64,000 nt of DNA from Zychaea mexicana (lineage: Eukaryota > Mucoromycota > Mucoromycetes > Mucorales > Lichtheimiaceae): NCBI RefSeq assembly GCF_025766255.1, contig NW_026516758.1:1-64000 (forward strand). The letters are read 5' to 3'. Below the pieces are notes generated by a model. The model saw only the letters and a list, made by a program, of their open reading frames with translations, made no database searches and was not told the DNA's origin. Position numbers and translations under genes: made by a program. Positions 23,494 through 34,499 of this stretch are shown here, in pieces (the stretch's first letter is position 1; every line of letters begins with the position of its first letter).

Positions 23494-23946
23494 TGGGATG
23501 AAAGGAAAACAAAAGTAGAAAAGGAGACCAGCAAAGTTTGAATTATGCGAAGCAAAATGTGTTTCATATAGTTTTTTGCCAGTTCATACGTCATTTCGGA
23601 TATTTCTCACCGCATGAAATTTATGGGCAGTGCTCAGCACATTGAAGCTTTATAGATAATGTATACATGGAGACAGCATAATACACATAATCTGTGTAAA
23701 TAAGGTCTCTCTGGCTTTTTATGGATTTGACCATTCGACATCACTGCTGATACTGTATCCTTGCTCCATGATCTGTGGCACAATCAATCCCACCTCCTTT
23801 AATAATGTATATGGTGGGCTTTGACCAACTCTGCTCCTAACTTACGATGTCAATTATATACTTATTTACTAGAATCATGGAAGCAATGTGTGCTTTTGGT
23901 ATAAAAACATCTTTACGCAATTGAATAGGTAGTTCTTGTATTTAAG
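23494..23946. other. Intergenic, promoter of the UBX gene
   Basis: About 450 bp between the UBX start codon and the stop of the RNF10-like gene, both on the minus strand. No gene or TATA element stands out. Confidence 0.5.
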
Positions 23947-25595
23947 CTACTTTTGAACCGCTGACAACTTTAATACGTATTCCAACATTTCTTCCTCGTC
24001 TGACCATTCTTCCTTGATGGGTAACCCCATCGGATCCAATTCTCTAGTTTCTCGCGGTTCTCCATCTAAACGATAGTGGCTGGGACCTTCTTGACGCTCT
24101 GAATTTGTCATCGTTTCTTCTTCTTCTTCCTCCTCTACTATCGCTGCAAAAAAAAGTTATATCAGCACCCTGCATAAACTTAATCATGCAAAATACAGTT
24201 AATTGTTTACCAGTCGGCGCTGGCGATGATGGCACGACGAGTAGTTCGTCAGGTACAACTCCCTTCAAATTGATTTCAATCCATGCTACGTTACATCCTA
24301 AAGGCACATGTCCCAAAAACTTGTATCGTTTCCGTCGCTCCTCCGTCAGTAGTTCCTCTTCGTAATGAGTGATAGGTACGCTTGTGAGCCTGTGTGGGAA
24401 GTTAGAATAGTCGCCAAAGGCTTCCAGCAGTATGCGGATGGTGTGAGATCCAGGAAATATCCATTGTCCATCCATTGCTTGATAAAAGTAATAGCATTGC
24501 TGTTGCTGCTGACTTTGTTCAACGAGGCGATGATTACTATTTTTATTAGTTCGACTTGGACGATGTTGTTGCTGCTGCTCCTGTATGCGGTTGTCGTGGA
24601 GGTCGTTGAGCAAATCCAAACCAGCCAAGAGAGATGCCAACTCGCTGCCATCTTCGTCTTCTTGATGACACGCTTCAATGTTAGCCATCAATGCAGCAGT
24701 GTCCCGTTCATGAGCACTTTCCAGGGTATTTGGTGAAGCAAGCATAAAACGCGCATATGGTAATTTTGAGGTGGTATCGTGTGGTACTGCGGACACCCCA
24801 TTCGTCGCTGACGGTGTGTTGCTGCTTATAGGCTCAGCGTGCATACTATGCGCTTTTCGATGCATTAGGCACAAATCGATCTCGTCACCGATATTGTATT
24901 TAGAAGATGGTAAGGTTTGTATCGACCGTAATTCATGGACACTTGCTGCTTCCCAGCACATTGGACAAGTCCTTCCACTTTCATGAAAATGATGCAAGAT
25001 ACACGGCAGGCAAAATATGTGCCCACACCTTGCAATCCTGGCTGCCGTCGGTGGATCCAGACATATTGGACATGTGGGCACTTGGTCCGAGTATACGAGC
25101 ACTTGCTCAATTAGGTCCCAGTCAAAACAGGCGTCAGGATCATCCAGATGACGTGAATAGTCGCCAGAGGGATCTAGCAAAAATCGGAAGCTATCATCAC
25201 GGTTTGCACATGTGAGTGAAAAGTACTACTATTTGCTGCTGCTGTTGCTGCTGCTGTATAAATATAGTTTTACGGAGCACCTACTTTGCGTTAACAAAGT
25301 GTTCCTTTTTAAAAGGTTTGTAAGTGGCAGTAGTGGTGCTAAAAGAATCGTCATGGAGTGCCGCATGGTGCGTTTCAAAATCGTCAGGTCGATCAGGGAA
25401 TGAAAAATTGATGAGGTGGTTCAATGACGCTTGTCGTTTTTTCCGTTGGGGTCTCCTAAACGAATAATCGTCTTTTTTTCATTTCACTCTTAGTCGCCAT
25501 AATGTCACTACGGTGCCAAAAGACAAGGGGATGCAGAAATAGACTCTCGGCATACCTGCAGCACTCTGACTACTTTGACGTTGGGAAGTGCTCAT
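23947..25595 (-). CDS. RING-finger E3 ligase of the RNF10/Mag2 type
   Basis: Four exons (25595-25556, 25471-25285, 25190-24211, 24143-23947), 467 residues. The N-terminus carries RPQRKKRQASLNHLINFSFP and KKEHFVNANFRFLLDPSGDY, then the family block DPDACFDWDLIEQVLV. The RING runs from Cys116 to Cys154 (CPICLDPPTAARIARCGHIF...CPMC). This arrangement is typical of RNF10 and yeast Mag2, E3 enzymes that ubiquitinate 40S proteins during ribosome quality control. A Gln-rich spacer follows, then GQWIFPGSHTIRILLEAFGD and HVPLGCNVAWIEINLKGVVP, also conserved in the family. The tail is acidic. Exon 2 and 3 acceptors were chosen to restore the conserved NANFRFLLDP reading. The product is shorter than animal RNF10. 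Confidence 0.9.
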
Positions 25596-25933
25596 TTGAT
25601 ATTACTTATATGTTACCAAGTTTAAAAGTATGAAGCGCTAGATAAACGCTTTATCCGCCCCCAATTAACTGTTTTCATGCAGCTCTTTTATAATGGAATA
25701 TAGCCAAACAGATGTTTAGGCTTGCCAAACGATAATCGTAACCAATCGATTTTGAACGTGGAAGCAGCGCCATGGATTACATGTTTCTCACTCATTAAAG
25801 TCCAACCTATCGAATGAGAAACTCTCGTGATATGAACATCTTTTTACACGCACTATCTTTCATTGCTGAATACTATCGTTCCGCTACCAGCTGAGTAAAG
25901 AAGGGTAACATCGAGCGAGTGGCTGAGGCACGT
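25596..25933. other. Divergent promoter region, RNF10-like and uL30 genes
   Basis: The two genes start back to back, with 407 bp between their ATGs. The uL30 side has a TATA box at 25934; no TATA is evident on the RNF10-like side. Confidence 0.5.
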
Positions 25934-25940
25934 TATATAA
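25934..25940 (+). promoter_or_regulatory. TATA box of the uL30 gene
   Basis: TATATAA 63 bp before the proposed ATG at 26003, followed by a T/C-rich tract (CTTCTTTCTCTTCC), as in many ribosomal protein promoters. Confidence 0.6.
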
Positions 25941-26002
25941 ATTTCGATGGGCGCGAAAAAGTTTTTTTTACACTTCTTTCTCTTCCACTACACAAAAACA
26001 CG

Positions 26003-27407
26003 ATGGTTTCCTAGTAAGTTCGAACTCCCGCTTTACTTTTGCTGTTTTATGAATGTTACGACCGAACATAGGCCCTGTATTGGTCATATGACCTCTACAC
26101 TGTTCCTTGCCCTGTGTACCATACTCTTTACCTGCTATCAGGAAAGATAACGGGGCAATGGGAGATGGGAGTAAAGAGAAATCTTTGTTGCTTTTCTTTT
26201 TTCTCCTCAAAATCATCATCGCTCTTCGTGCACCGAGGAAACTTTTTTTTGGAGAAGTTTTTACCACGGCCTGGCGGGAGCAAGCCCAAATCCATAAAGA
26301 GCTTGAACTCTGTTCTTGTACTTTTTTTTTTATATGTTCGCATATACTTGTGCATTGGACCAAGTTGTTGTTGACCCGTTTTGCCCTTGATCACTCGTTC
26401 ATAGCTCTGTCCCTACTGCTCAGCAAGTCTTTTTGCCTGAAACTTTGTTGAAGAAGCAGAAGGCAAGTGATAAGGCTGAAGCAAAGGCGACTGAAGCAAA
26501 AGTACAGCAGCGCAAGGCAAGTATTTTCTCTTTTCTCTATTTTGTGTAGAAGGGAAGCCGAGCAAAAAGACGTTATGAAATTGTATCTTTTTTTCTGTGT
26601 GATGAAATCTTTTACCTTTTTCTCGGGCTAGCGTTTGCACCGCGATGTTGCCAGAATATACCATCTTTCGGGTCTGATTGAAAATAGTATAGTTTATCAT
26701 GACGTCTCTTGCTTGGTTGCCCTTACGCGTTCCTTTCGTGCAATGGAGTATTAACCTTTTTTTTCTCCGATTGACAACAGGCCCGTATTGCCAAGCGCCG
26801 TGAAATTGTTCGCCGCTCAGCCTCTTATCGCCGTGAATACCAAGCTTCTGAACGCAAACTCATCCAACTCCACCGTGAGGCCAAAGCCAATGGCAGCTAC
26901 TACATCCCTTCGCAACGCAAACTCTTGCTTGTTGTCCGTATCCGCGGTATTAACAACATTCCACCCAAACCTCGCAAGGTCCTGCAGCTTTTGCGTTTGC
27001 TCCAGATCAACAATGCCGTGTTTGTCAGGGCTAACAAAGCCACACTGCAAATGTTGCAGCTTGTAATTCCCTACGTCACTTTTGGTGAACCCAATCTAAA
27101 GACAATCCGCGAATTAATCTACAAGCGTGGTTTTGGCAAGATCAACAAGCAGCGCATTCCTTTGCATGACAACGCACTGATCGAACAGTCTTTGGGCAAA
27201 CATAACATTATCTCCATGGAAGATTTGGTTCACGAAATTGCAACCGTGGGCGCCAACTTTAAGCAGGCTAATGCGTTCTTGTGGCCTTTCAAGCTTTCCA
27301 ACCCCAACGGTGGCTGGCGCACACGCAAGCTGAACAACTATGTCGAGGGCGGTGATCAAGGTGATCGGGAACGATTCATCAACAACTTGGTTCAATCCAT
27401 GAATTAA
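26003..27407 (+). CDS. RPL7: 60S ribosomal protein L7 (uL30)
   Basis: Exons 26003-26013, 26405-26516 and 26781-27407 encode 249 residues, the normal length. The sequence [20 protein letters not shown] leads into the conserved uL30 body: [40 protein letters not shown], and [20 protein letters not shown]. It ends with a family-typical [19 protein letters not shown]. The first exon is only 11 nt (MVSY with its last base from exon 2), chosen from the TATA spacing and the GTAAGTT donor; other starts remain possible. Intron 2 begins with GC (AAG|GCAAGT), and only this donor keeps the frame. Intron 2 carries a C/D snoRNA (see 26588-26686). The stop lies 68 bp from that of a convergent gene. Confidence 0.93.
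26588..26686 (+). ncRNA. Intronic C/D box snoRNA, snR39/snR59 relative
   Basis: Inside intron 2 of the uL30 gene. Box C GTGATGA is at 26599-26605 and box D CTGA at 26674-26677. The flanks TTTTC (26591-26595) and GAAAA (26680-26684) can pair as a terminal stem. The 14 nt directly before box D (ACCATCTTTCGGGT, 26660-26673) are perfectly complementary to the conserved large-subunit rRNA sequence ACCCGAAAGATGGT. In S. cerevisiae, snR39 and snR59, which guide methylation in this same rRNA segment, sit in introns of RPL7A and RPL7B. By the box D+5 rule the target would be the G in CCCG, corresponding as I recall to yeast 25S G805 (the snR39b site), not A807. Box C'/D' elements are weak. Confidence 0.85.
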
Positions 27408-27475
27408 ATTGTGCATTAAATAAAATAAAGTACAAGGAAGGCTTTTTTTTCTTTGTTACAAAAAGAAATAATTCT

Positions 27476-28333
27476 CTAAAGACTTCGACTGCTTCCTGTG
27501 GGCCTTAGCCATTGGCTACTGCTGTTCTCTATTCGAGTTCTTTCTAAAGCGTTACGCGCTATGGCAATATGGCTCTCTGGTTGTGTGCTAACAGCTTGGA
27601 CAGTCTCTGATGATGATCGTGGAGAGTCCTCCTGTAATGACTGTTGCTGCTGCTTTTGTTGCTGCTTCTTTTCCCACATATCCAGTTCATCCACGCCTCG
27701 TCGCCGCTGCGGATCTTCCCAGACCTCCATGCGCGGCACCAGCGTTAGTGGTGATGTGTTGATAGGCACAAACGTGGATGATATGGGCTGCTCGCTGTTC
27801 TCAACAGGCGAATCTAAGCGAAGAGGTCGTTTCTCTTGTTGCATGACAGCTGGCCATGATGCTGGTGCAAACTGTGCCTTCAAGTCACTGGCCGAGTTTT
27901 CAAATTCCATTGGCTCGCGCCCTGACGATGAGGGCCATTCCATATTACTATTATTATTATTATTATTATTATTGCACCGTCGTCTGTTGTTGCTGGATCG
28001 ATAAAAGCGATAGGCCATGTACCCAAGCAGGCCAAGCACAGCGAGCAGCCCTATCACCGCGAATAGACCTAGCACAGGCAGTAATTGATGCAGTTGGTGT
28101 GGCACATCATTGTCGTTGCTGTTCTGTACAGTCTTAATGGTGTAAAGATCGTGTGTCGTCGTTGTGATCGTCGTGGTATCGTGCGTCGTGAATAATATAA
28201 CATCGGTCAGAGTGACAGTTACAGGCGGCGATTGTGCAGAGGGTAGCTGGATGTTGGTCGTGCTAGTTCTTTTCTTCCGTGGCGGTGGGGTTTGCGAATG
28301 ATGATGTTCCCACCTTGTCACAGTGCTGCTCAT
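27476..28333 (-). CDS. Single-pass membrane protein with Ser/Thr-rich ectodomain
   Basis: Single exon, 285 residues from the ATG at 28333. A further in-frame ATG at 28462 is only about 20 bp past the TATA box and would lie at or before the transcription start, so the downstream start is preferred. The N-terminal 83 residues are Thr/Ser/Pro-rich (TTHDTTTITTTTHDLYTIK). A strongly hydrophobic helix lies at about 84-107 (LLPVLGLFAVIGLLAVLGLL), followed by RFYRSSNNRRR and a 170-residue low-complexity cytoplasmic tail with Asn, Gln and Ser runs. There is no cleavable signal peptide, and orientation is inferred from the positive-inside rule. No family is recognised; a wall-stress-sensor-like role is only a guess. 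Confidence 0.75.
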   Translation of the reverse strand: MSSTVTRWEHHHSQTPPPRKKRTSTTNIQLPSAQSPPVTVTLTDVILFTTHDTTTITTTTHDLYTIKTVQNSNDNDVPHQLHQLLPVLGLFAVIGLLAVLGLLGYMAYRFYRSSNNRRRCNNNNNNNNSNMEWPSSSGREPMEFENSASDLKAQFAPASWPAVMQQEKRPLRLDSPVENSEQPISSTFVPINTSPLTLVPRMEVWEDPQRRRGVDELDMWEKKQQQKQQQQSLQEDSPRSSSETVQAVSTQPESHIAIARNALERTRIENSSSQWLRPTGSSRSL

Positions 28334-28480
28334 GATATTTTTTTCTTGAAAAAAAGGAGAGGAGGGGGTTGCGAGAGAATGGCGAACAACAAAGGCATTG
28401 AGGAATGATCGCTGGCACTCGGTTGGTTTTTCTTTGATTTTGTTCAAAAAAAGGCTGGACATGTGTATTTTATTTTCCCT

Positions 28481-28490
28481 CTTTTATATA
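28481..28490 (-). promoter_or_regulatory. TATA box of the membrane protein gene
   Basis: TATATAAAAG on the minus strand, about 20 bp before the first in-frame ATG (28462) and 150 bp before the preferred one (28333). Confidence 0.55.
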
Positions 28491-28749
28491 TGCTCTAAGG
28501 GGGAAAATGTAACGAAAAAAAAATTAAAATAGGAATATAAAAACTGTTACAAAAACAAAAACAAAATAATTTACAAGTTAAGTGATAATGATGAGTATGA
28601 AGAGTAGAAAGGTGGAATAATGACTAAGAAATGTTGTATGAGGAGCGTCTTGTTTTCACAGAGAATTAAAAAGCAGATTGAGTGTGAAAAAAAGGAAGAG
28701 GGCGGTTGAGGGAGAATGGTGGTGGTATGAGTATGGACATGTGTGATAT

Positions 28750-30718
28750 TTAGGCTCTGCTCTTTTGCTTTGGGTCACCCTCAGCAGCACTGCTACTACT
28801 GCTGCTGTTGTTGCTGTTGTTGCTGTTAGCAAGCGTACCACTACTGCTCTGGCCAACTTGCTCGGGGCTGATTTCTTCAATGGATGGTGGATGCTGCTCG
28901 ACTGTTCGGGTTGTGCATACGCTTGCAGGGCGCTGCAGAACATCATTGCCTGTTGGCATCTTGTTCATACGGATTTCTTTTTGTTGGCTGTAGTCCAACA
29001 CCGGCTCTTCGATCAAGGTTGGCACGCCCTTGACAGTGGTACGGTTATCGATCATTAACAAGCGACGAATGCTGCGGAATGGTGATTTCTTGAGCTCCTC
29101 TTGTTGCGCGGTATGCTGGCTATGTCGACTGGCCATGCGGATCATTTCTTCTTCCCATTCGATGTAGCCGTAAGCGCGTTCACCCATCTGAGCCCAGTCA
29201 ATACCGACGACTTCGTCAGGCTCATCCAGACGGATCTGCATTTGGGGGAACAGGTTCAAAACGATCAAAATCAAATAGGTGACTATAAAAGACCAGGCAG
29301 AGACGGCGGCGATCATGGCGAGTTGGATAGGGACTTGCATCCAGTGGCCATCGAGCCAGCCACCGATCTGTATTTCTTCGAGAGGGGTTCCCTCAGGCAT
29401 GCCCAAGCCAATGATGTATCGCTCGGCAAAGATACCAGTCAAAGTCAAACCGACGAGACCGCCAACGTAATGGACCGTAAAGACATCCAGAGCATCGTCA
29501 AAGCCATACTTGTGCTTGTAGCGGACGGCATAGTTGCAAGCAATCGAGCCGAGCAAGCCAAACAAAAGTGCAGAAGACGGGGAGACAAAGCCTGAGCCAG
29601 GGGTAACCGTGGCCAAGCCGGCAACGACACCGGTACACAAGCCGACGACACTCCATTTGCGTGTGTAGATCCAGTCGATAACGACCCAAACGACAGCACC
29701 GACACAGGCGGCCAAGTGGGTAGCTACAAGCGAGTTGGCTGCTCTGGCGTCAGCAGCAAGACCACTGCCAGCATTGAATGCGAACCAGCCGAACCAGAGC
29801 AAGGCAAGGCCAATATAGACGAACGAGACGTTGTGTGGGGTGTTGTTGTTTTCGTTGAAATCGCGACGCTTGCCCAGCACCATGGCGTATGCAACAGCAG
29901 CCAAGCCGCTGGAAGCGTGGACAGTGGCACCGCCTGCAAAGTCCATGGCACCCATCTTGAAAAGCCAGCCGTTAGGGTTCCAGACCCAGCAGGTAATGAT
30001 GTCGTAGACAAGGGTGGTCCATACGAAGATGAAAACGATCGATGGGCCGAGAGACATGCGTTCGGCGGCAGCACCAAATGCAAGTGCAGGCGTTAAGCAA
30101 GCAAACATGGACTGGAAGATCATAAAAACCATGGCAGGAATGGTTTGGCCCTCAAAGGCGGGTTTGACGCCTACACCACGCATCAAAAAATTGGCTATAA
30201 AGAAGATGTGTTCATTGTTCGTTAGATGATCGTGTGCTTTGGCGTACGTAAACGAGTGTGATTATGCGTTTGTTGGGTAGATCAAATCAATAACGTACTC
30301 GCATCACCGATGAAAAAGTTGGCTGTAGGTGAAAACGTAAGCGAATAGCCAATTAAATACCACTATCGATATATGGAATGTTAGTTAAGTATGCCGCGTA
30401 ATCAAGGCTGACAAGTTACCAAGAGAAGTGTATATTTATATACCTGAAATGATACCACGGCAACGCAAAGCATAGTCAAGTACATCAATGACAGAGCGTT
30501 TTTGGCTTTGGCAAGGCCAGCATAGAAGAGACCCAGTGCAGGCGTCTAATGGTAAATTTGTCCATGTTTGGTTAATGGCTGATTTGTGTATTTAGAAGAA
30601 AAAGCGAGTTGTTGCTCTAAACGGCGAGGAAATTTACCATTAGAAACACGAGGGTCGCGCACATCAAGGTCCATGCTGTGTTGCCCGAGTCGATTGTGTA
30701 GTCAGGCTTTGCGTCCAT
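28750..30718 (-). CDS. Ammonium transporter (Amt/MEP family)
   Basis: Exons 30718-30638, 30545-30444, 30362-30299 and 30194-28750 encode 563 residues. It starts MDAKPDYTIDSGNTAWTLMC and continues TPALGLFYAGLAKAKNALSL, the typical Amt first helices. The pore histidines are in GATVHASSGL and FTVHYVGGL, and the Amt signature runs through MDFAGGATVHASSG. It has about eleven hydrophobic helices and the conserved cytosolic hinge DEPDEVVGIDWAQMGERAYG. It imports ammonium across the plasma membrane and in fungi is usually controlled by nitrogen supply. The C-terminal tail extends about 120 residues past the hinge, with Ser/Asn runs, longer than in most family members. Three small 5' introns precede one long exon. 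Confidence 0.93.
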
Positions 30719-30801
30719 GATGTAGGCAGAAGTAGAGAGGGAAAGAGAGAGAGAGGAGAAGAAGGAGGTGGACAAAGATCGAGTCGGAGGTAAGTCTAGG
30801 G

Positions 30802-30809
30802 TTTTTATA
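30802..30809 (-). promoter_or_regulatory. TATA box of the ammonium transporter gene
   Basis: TATAAAAA on the minus strand, about 84-91 bp upstream of the ATG at 30718. Confidence 0.5.
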
Positions 30810-33800
30810 CAAGAACGATTTGAAAGGTTTGGGGGTACAGAGACAAGGAAGCACGCGAGGCCCAAAAAAAACTTATAAATAAAAAAGAAAGAGAAAGAGA
30901 GTGCAAAGGCCAAAATAAGAAGTCAAAGAAGAAGGAGAAAGGAGCAAACAGACACACACACACACACACACAACACAATCGATACTAGACGGGAAAAGGC
31001 AGCTGCAGCAAAAGAGATAAGAAAAAAAAATAGCATGCGGGCTGATAAGACAAAAGATGGTTGACTCCGATGGTGCGCTATCAGCTTTCGTTGATTGGTC
31101 TATCCTCTCTGTGCTTGCTCCAGATTATCGCCTTCTCCTCCTTTCCATACCTTTGCCTTGTCTAATAAAACAGATAAGATCCTTTCGTTCAACCTTGCAA
31201 ACTCGAGGATCAATCGCTCAATTTGCTCTCGCTTTGTTTCGCGCCTCACTGTCAAAGAAGTTGTGAACTTCCTACTAATTTTTAGCTTATTATTATCATT
31301 CTTTGCTCCGGCCCCGATCACGGTTTCAAGCCGTCGCTCAGGCACTATTCACGAAAACGGAGTTTTGTGTCCGCGGAACTGGCCGATCATTGCCATCATG
31401 ATAATTTGTCGTATCTAAAAGAGCATCAATAAATCAGCTTAGCCTCCACTTGTCTAAACCGGATGGAATGTGATAAGATTTTTTTTCTCACCAATGAAAC
31501 ATGAATCTCTGCCGTTAGGACCATAATTGTCGATATTTAGTCAATGTATATCGCAAAAACAACAAGCAGAGTGCCTTCGGAACCTTGTTGTGTGTAGAAA
31601 AAGTTGTTATATAGATCTACCTACTTTAGCTATCTGCGCTTGGCCGCCGCCTAAAGTGTTCTGATGTCTGCACTTTGCATTGCTATGATACAACTTGGCC
31701 GGCTCACACCATGCTGATTGCTCACCCCGCAACTAATCTCTTCCACAATTTCTCCTAACATAATTGTGCAACCCGTCTTTCTGCTTTTCTAGGAATGGAC
31801 CATGACAGTATCCCGGGTTTCACGTCGCTTAAACCTTTATTTATGCTCAGATCCAGTAACGTTTTTCCAGCTCTATTGTCCTATGCAGTAATCGCATCGG
31901 TTTCCTGTCTGGTTCAGGTTATCCAAAGAAGATGCTGCTTTCTGTTGTCGTCCGAATCACTACATCAAAAAAGTCAAAGACAACCACTAGAAAAGAAGAG
32001 GTGTATGCATATGATAATTATGGTAATAGGCGAAAGATGGTTTGCCATTTTGGATCATGAAGGTACCGTGAGATGACCATGTCTGTAACGGGGACGGGAG
32101 CGAAATTGTCTTTTTGAATGACGAGTGTTTGGGTGCTGTAAAGTGATGAATAAACTCACTCAAGGTGTGACAGGCCAACTGTCTCACGCAACTCACCCAC
32201 ACACAGAATCCGTTATCTCCAATTTTTTTTTCTTATCTTTATCTTATTCATCTTCCGCATCAGCAGACTCTTATGTTTTATTTGATTATAAACATACAGT
32301 TAATTGATTTTGTATGCAGCTCTCGATGCTCTTTTCCTCCATTTGAATATGATCAAAAACAAAATGACATCCTTTCGTCTATTGCTAAATACTGGAGAAT
32401 ACGATTACATCGAGCATCCCGACAATCAAAAAGTAAACACGTTTGTCGTCAATACTGGCAGTATCTTCTTCTACAAATTGATGCACCGCAACAAATAAGT
32501 AAGCGGTCGTGTGCTTTTATTGGGACATGCATATTAGACACACACAATCTTACGCACGCATCATTGAAAAAAAAACACTGAAGTACGTTCGTAATACTGA
32601 TAATGATAACGGAAAGCAGATCATACTAGGTCACTTGATCTTTATTGAAAATAGAAGGAATTATCTTATCGAGTCTAATTCTTAACATATTACCCTTTCC
32701 AGGACAGTACGTCTATGAATGCTTTCATTTATATCTGAGGAAGAGATATGTGTTTATAAAAGGGTCACATTACATCTTCTTCCACGCCGTGAGGAAGTAA
32801 GTGGTTCCATCATCATCCTCAACCGATGCTTTGATGGTTTGTAACTTCCTACACCGGAAGAGGAAAATCATTTCCTTATTTGGCGATATTATCTTGTGTC
32901 TTCTATGGAGCTCCACGAATTTCTCCAGCTAGGGAAGACGACTGTTCATCTTTTGTACATACAAAATTATAATCGATCAAGCAATGTAGCTTTAAGAGCT
33001 GTGGATTCATTCTACAAGATGAAATGGAACGCATACAATGATATACTGGAATTAGCTGTGGGTCCCCTCATAGATTCCTTACTGCAGAAGCTGCTGGGAG
33101 CCACATTCCTTCAATGACTGAATACACGGGAAAAGCATACAATACGTGCATAAAAACACAAGATTCCTACGTATCTGATATGCATTAGCGTTATCGTCGT
33201 GCATACGCACGCCCCCATTTCTGTGTAATAGAGATATAGAGACCTGTTGATTATTATAACAAAAAGCGGGTACACTACAGGGGATTCAAAAGAGACTTTG
33301 ACAATACTCTTAAAGATTACTTCCCCCTTTCTGTTACGCAAGAACATGTATAACATCGTTTGTATAGTAACGTAATAGAAAACGTCGCCGCTCCTACCTT
33401 CTCCTAGAAACAAGGTGCTACTACACACACTTGCTTAGTATATCAAAATTCTGCTGCAATTTCGGTGAATGGTGTCTTCTCTGATGAGGTAAATATACTG
33501 ATACTTAAAGCTAATACTAAGCGGTTTGCGCTATATAATGTATGTTTTAATTGTATTATATTCTCTTGATAAGATAAATCAATTTCAGCTCATGCTTTCG
33601 CTTATACTCAGCAGCAATGTTCTTATGTAAAAGTAACTGCTTATTATCAATGTTCTAGCAGGAGAACACATGCATCTCAATTTTATATCTGCTTCCAGAG
33701 GCAATAAATATCTCTTTCACATAGAGATAAAAAGAGCGCGTAGCTGAAAGCTATGCTGTACGCAAAGATGCACAACACATGCTACGTTTTAACGTACGTT

Positions 33801-34499
33801 TATCCACATTATTCCTGCATAGTTTATGCTATCATATAATTGCCCCTTTGATAGAGAGCCAACCCCCGTTTTTTGCAGCAAGGGGATGTAGTCAATCAGT
33901 TTGAAATATTTGCAAAAGCTGATTATAGGCTATTATACAAATTTTGCTGTAACGCATATGACTATACAAATATGTTGTGGTATGGTTTGGGAACCTTAAT
34001 TCTGTTTACATCATTTTAACGACTTACCACTTTTCATACAGTAGTACGTATAAGCTGTGATTCTCGGTGGCTTTGCCTAGACAATGCTTATCGGCATATG
34101 CTTTGAAATTTCGCATTTCAGCCATCATAATATGATACCGCCGGGCACTTATTCATATTATCTTACATAATAGATGCTTTATGAAAATATCAGTGCATAA
34201 TTGTCATGTGTTTCTGGAACGGCTTTTAATAAATCCGGTACTGCTTATGTGGACATCAAGGTTCTAATGTATAATCGATGCTTTGGAATATAATAGTTCC
34301 AGGCTAATCTTACAGTATTACGTGATGGCAAAAGGATCTGAAACGAAATGAACACAATTGTTTTAAAAACATGACACAAAGAAGTCATAATTGCATGGGT
34401 TTGACCTGGCTTTAATTAGCTATAATGCCTGTCCTCTTCTAGCTTCGTGTGTAACTTCATGTTGCCGAGGGAATACTCATGATATTGCATAATCCAATT
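30810..34499. other. Gene-poor stretch with unrecognised frames
   Basis: About 3.7 kb. It includes a CA microsatellite at about 30953-30972. ATG frames at 31795-32076 (93 codons) and 32896-33117 have no recognised domain. A plus-strand segment near 32350-32498 reads FRLLLNTGEYDYIEHPDNQK and ends at a stop; it looks protein-derived but isolated. From 33500 onward the DNA is AT-rich with nothing supported. Confidence 0.4.

Noticed and set aside
25212..25403. Leu-rich plus-strand ORF
   Set aside because: It comes from CTG/GCA repeats inside an intron of the RNF10-like gene.
26014..26030. tRNA B-box-like GTTCGAACTCC
   Set aside because: No A box or cloverleaf arms at suitable distance; it lies at the start of the uL30 first intron.
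26107..26451. Frames across uL30 intron 1 on both strands
   Set aside because: They run through the TATA-linked first intron, have no conserved content and are not in phase with the ribosomal protein.
28334..28462. 43-residue N-terminal extension of the membrane protein
   Set aside because: Its ATG is only about 20 bp after the TATA box and probably not included in the mRNA.
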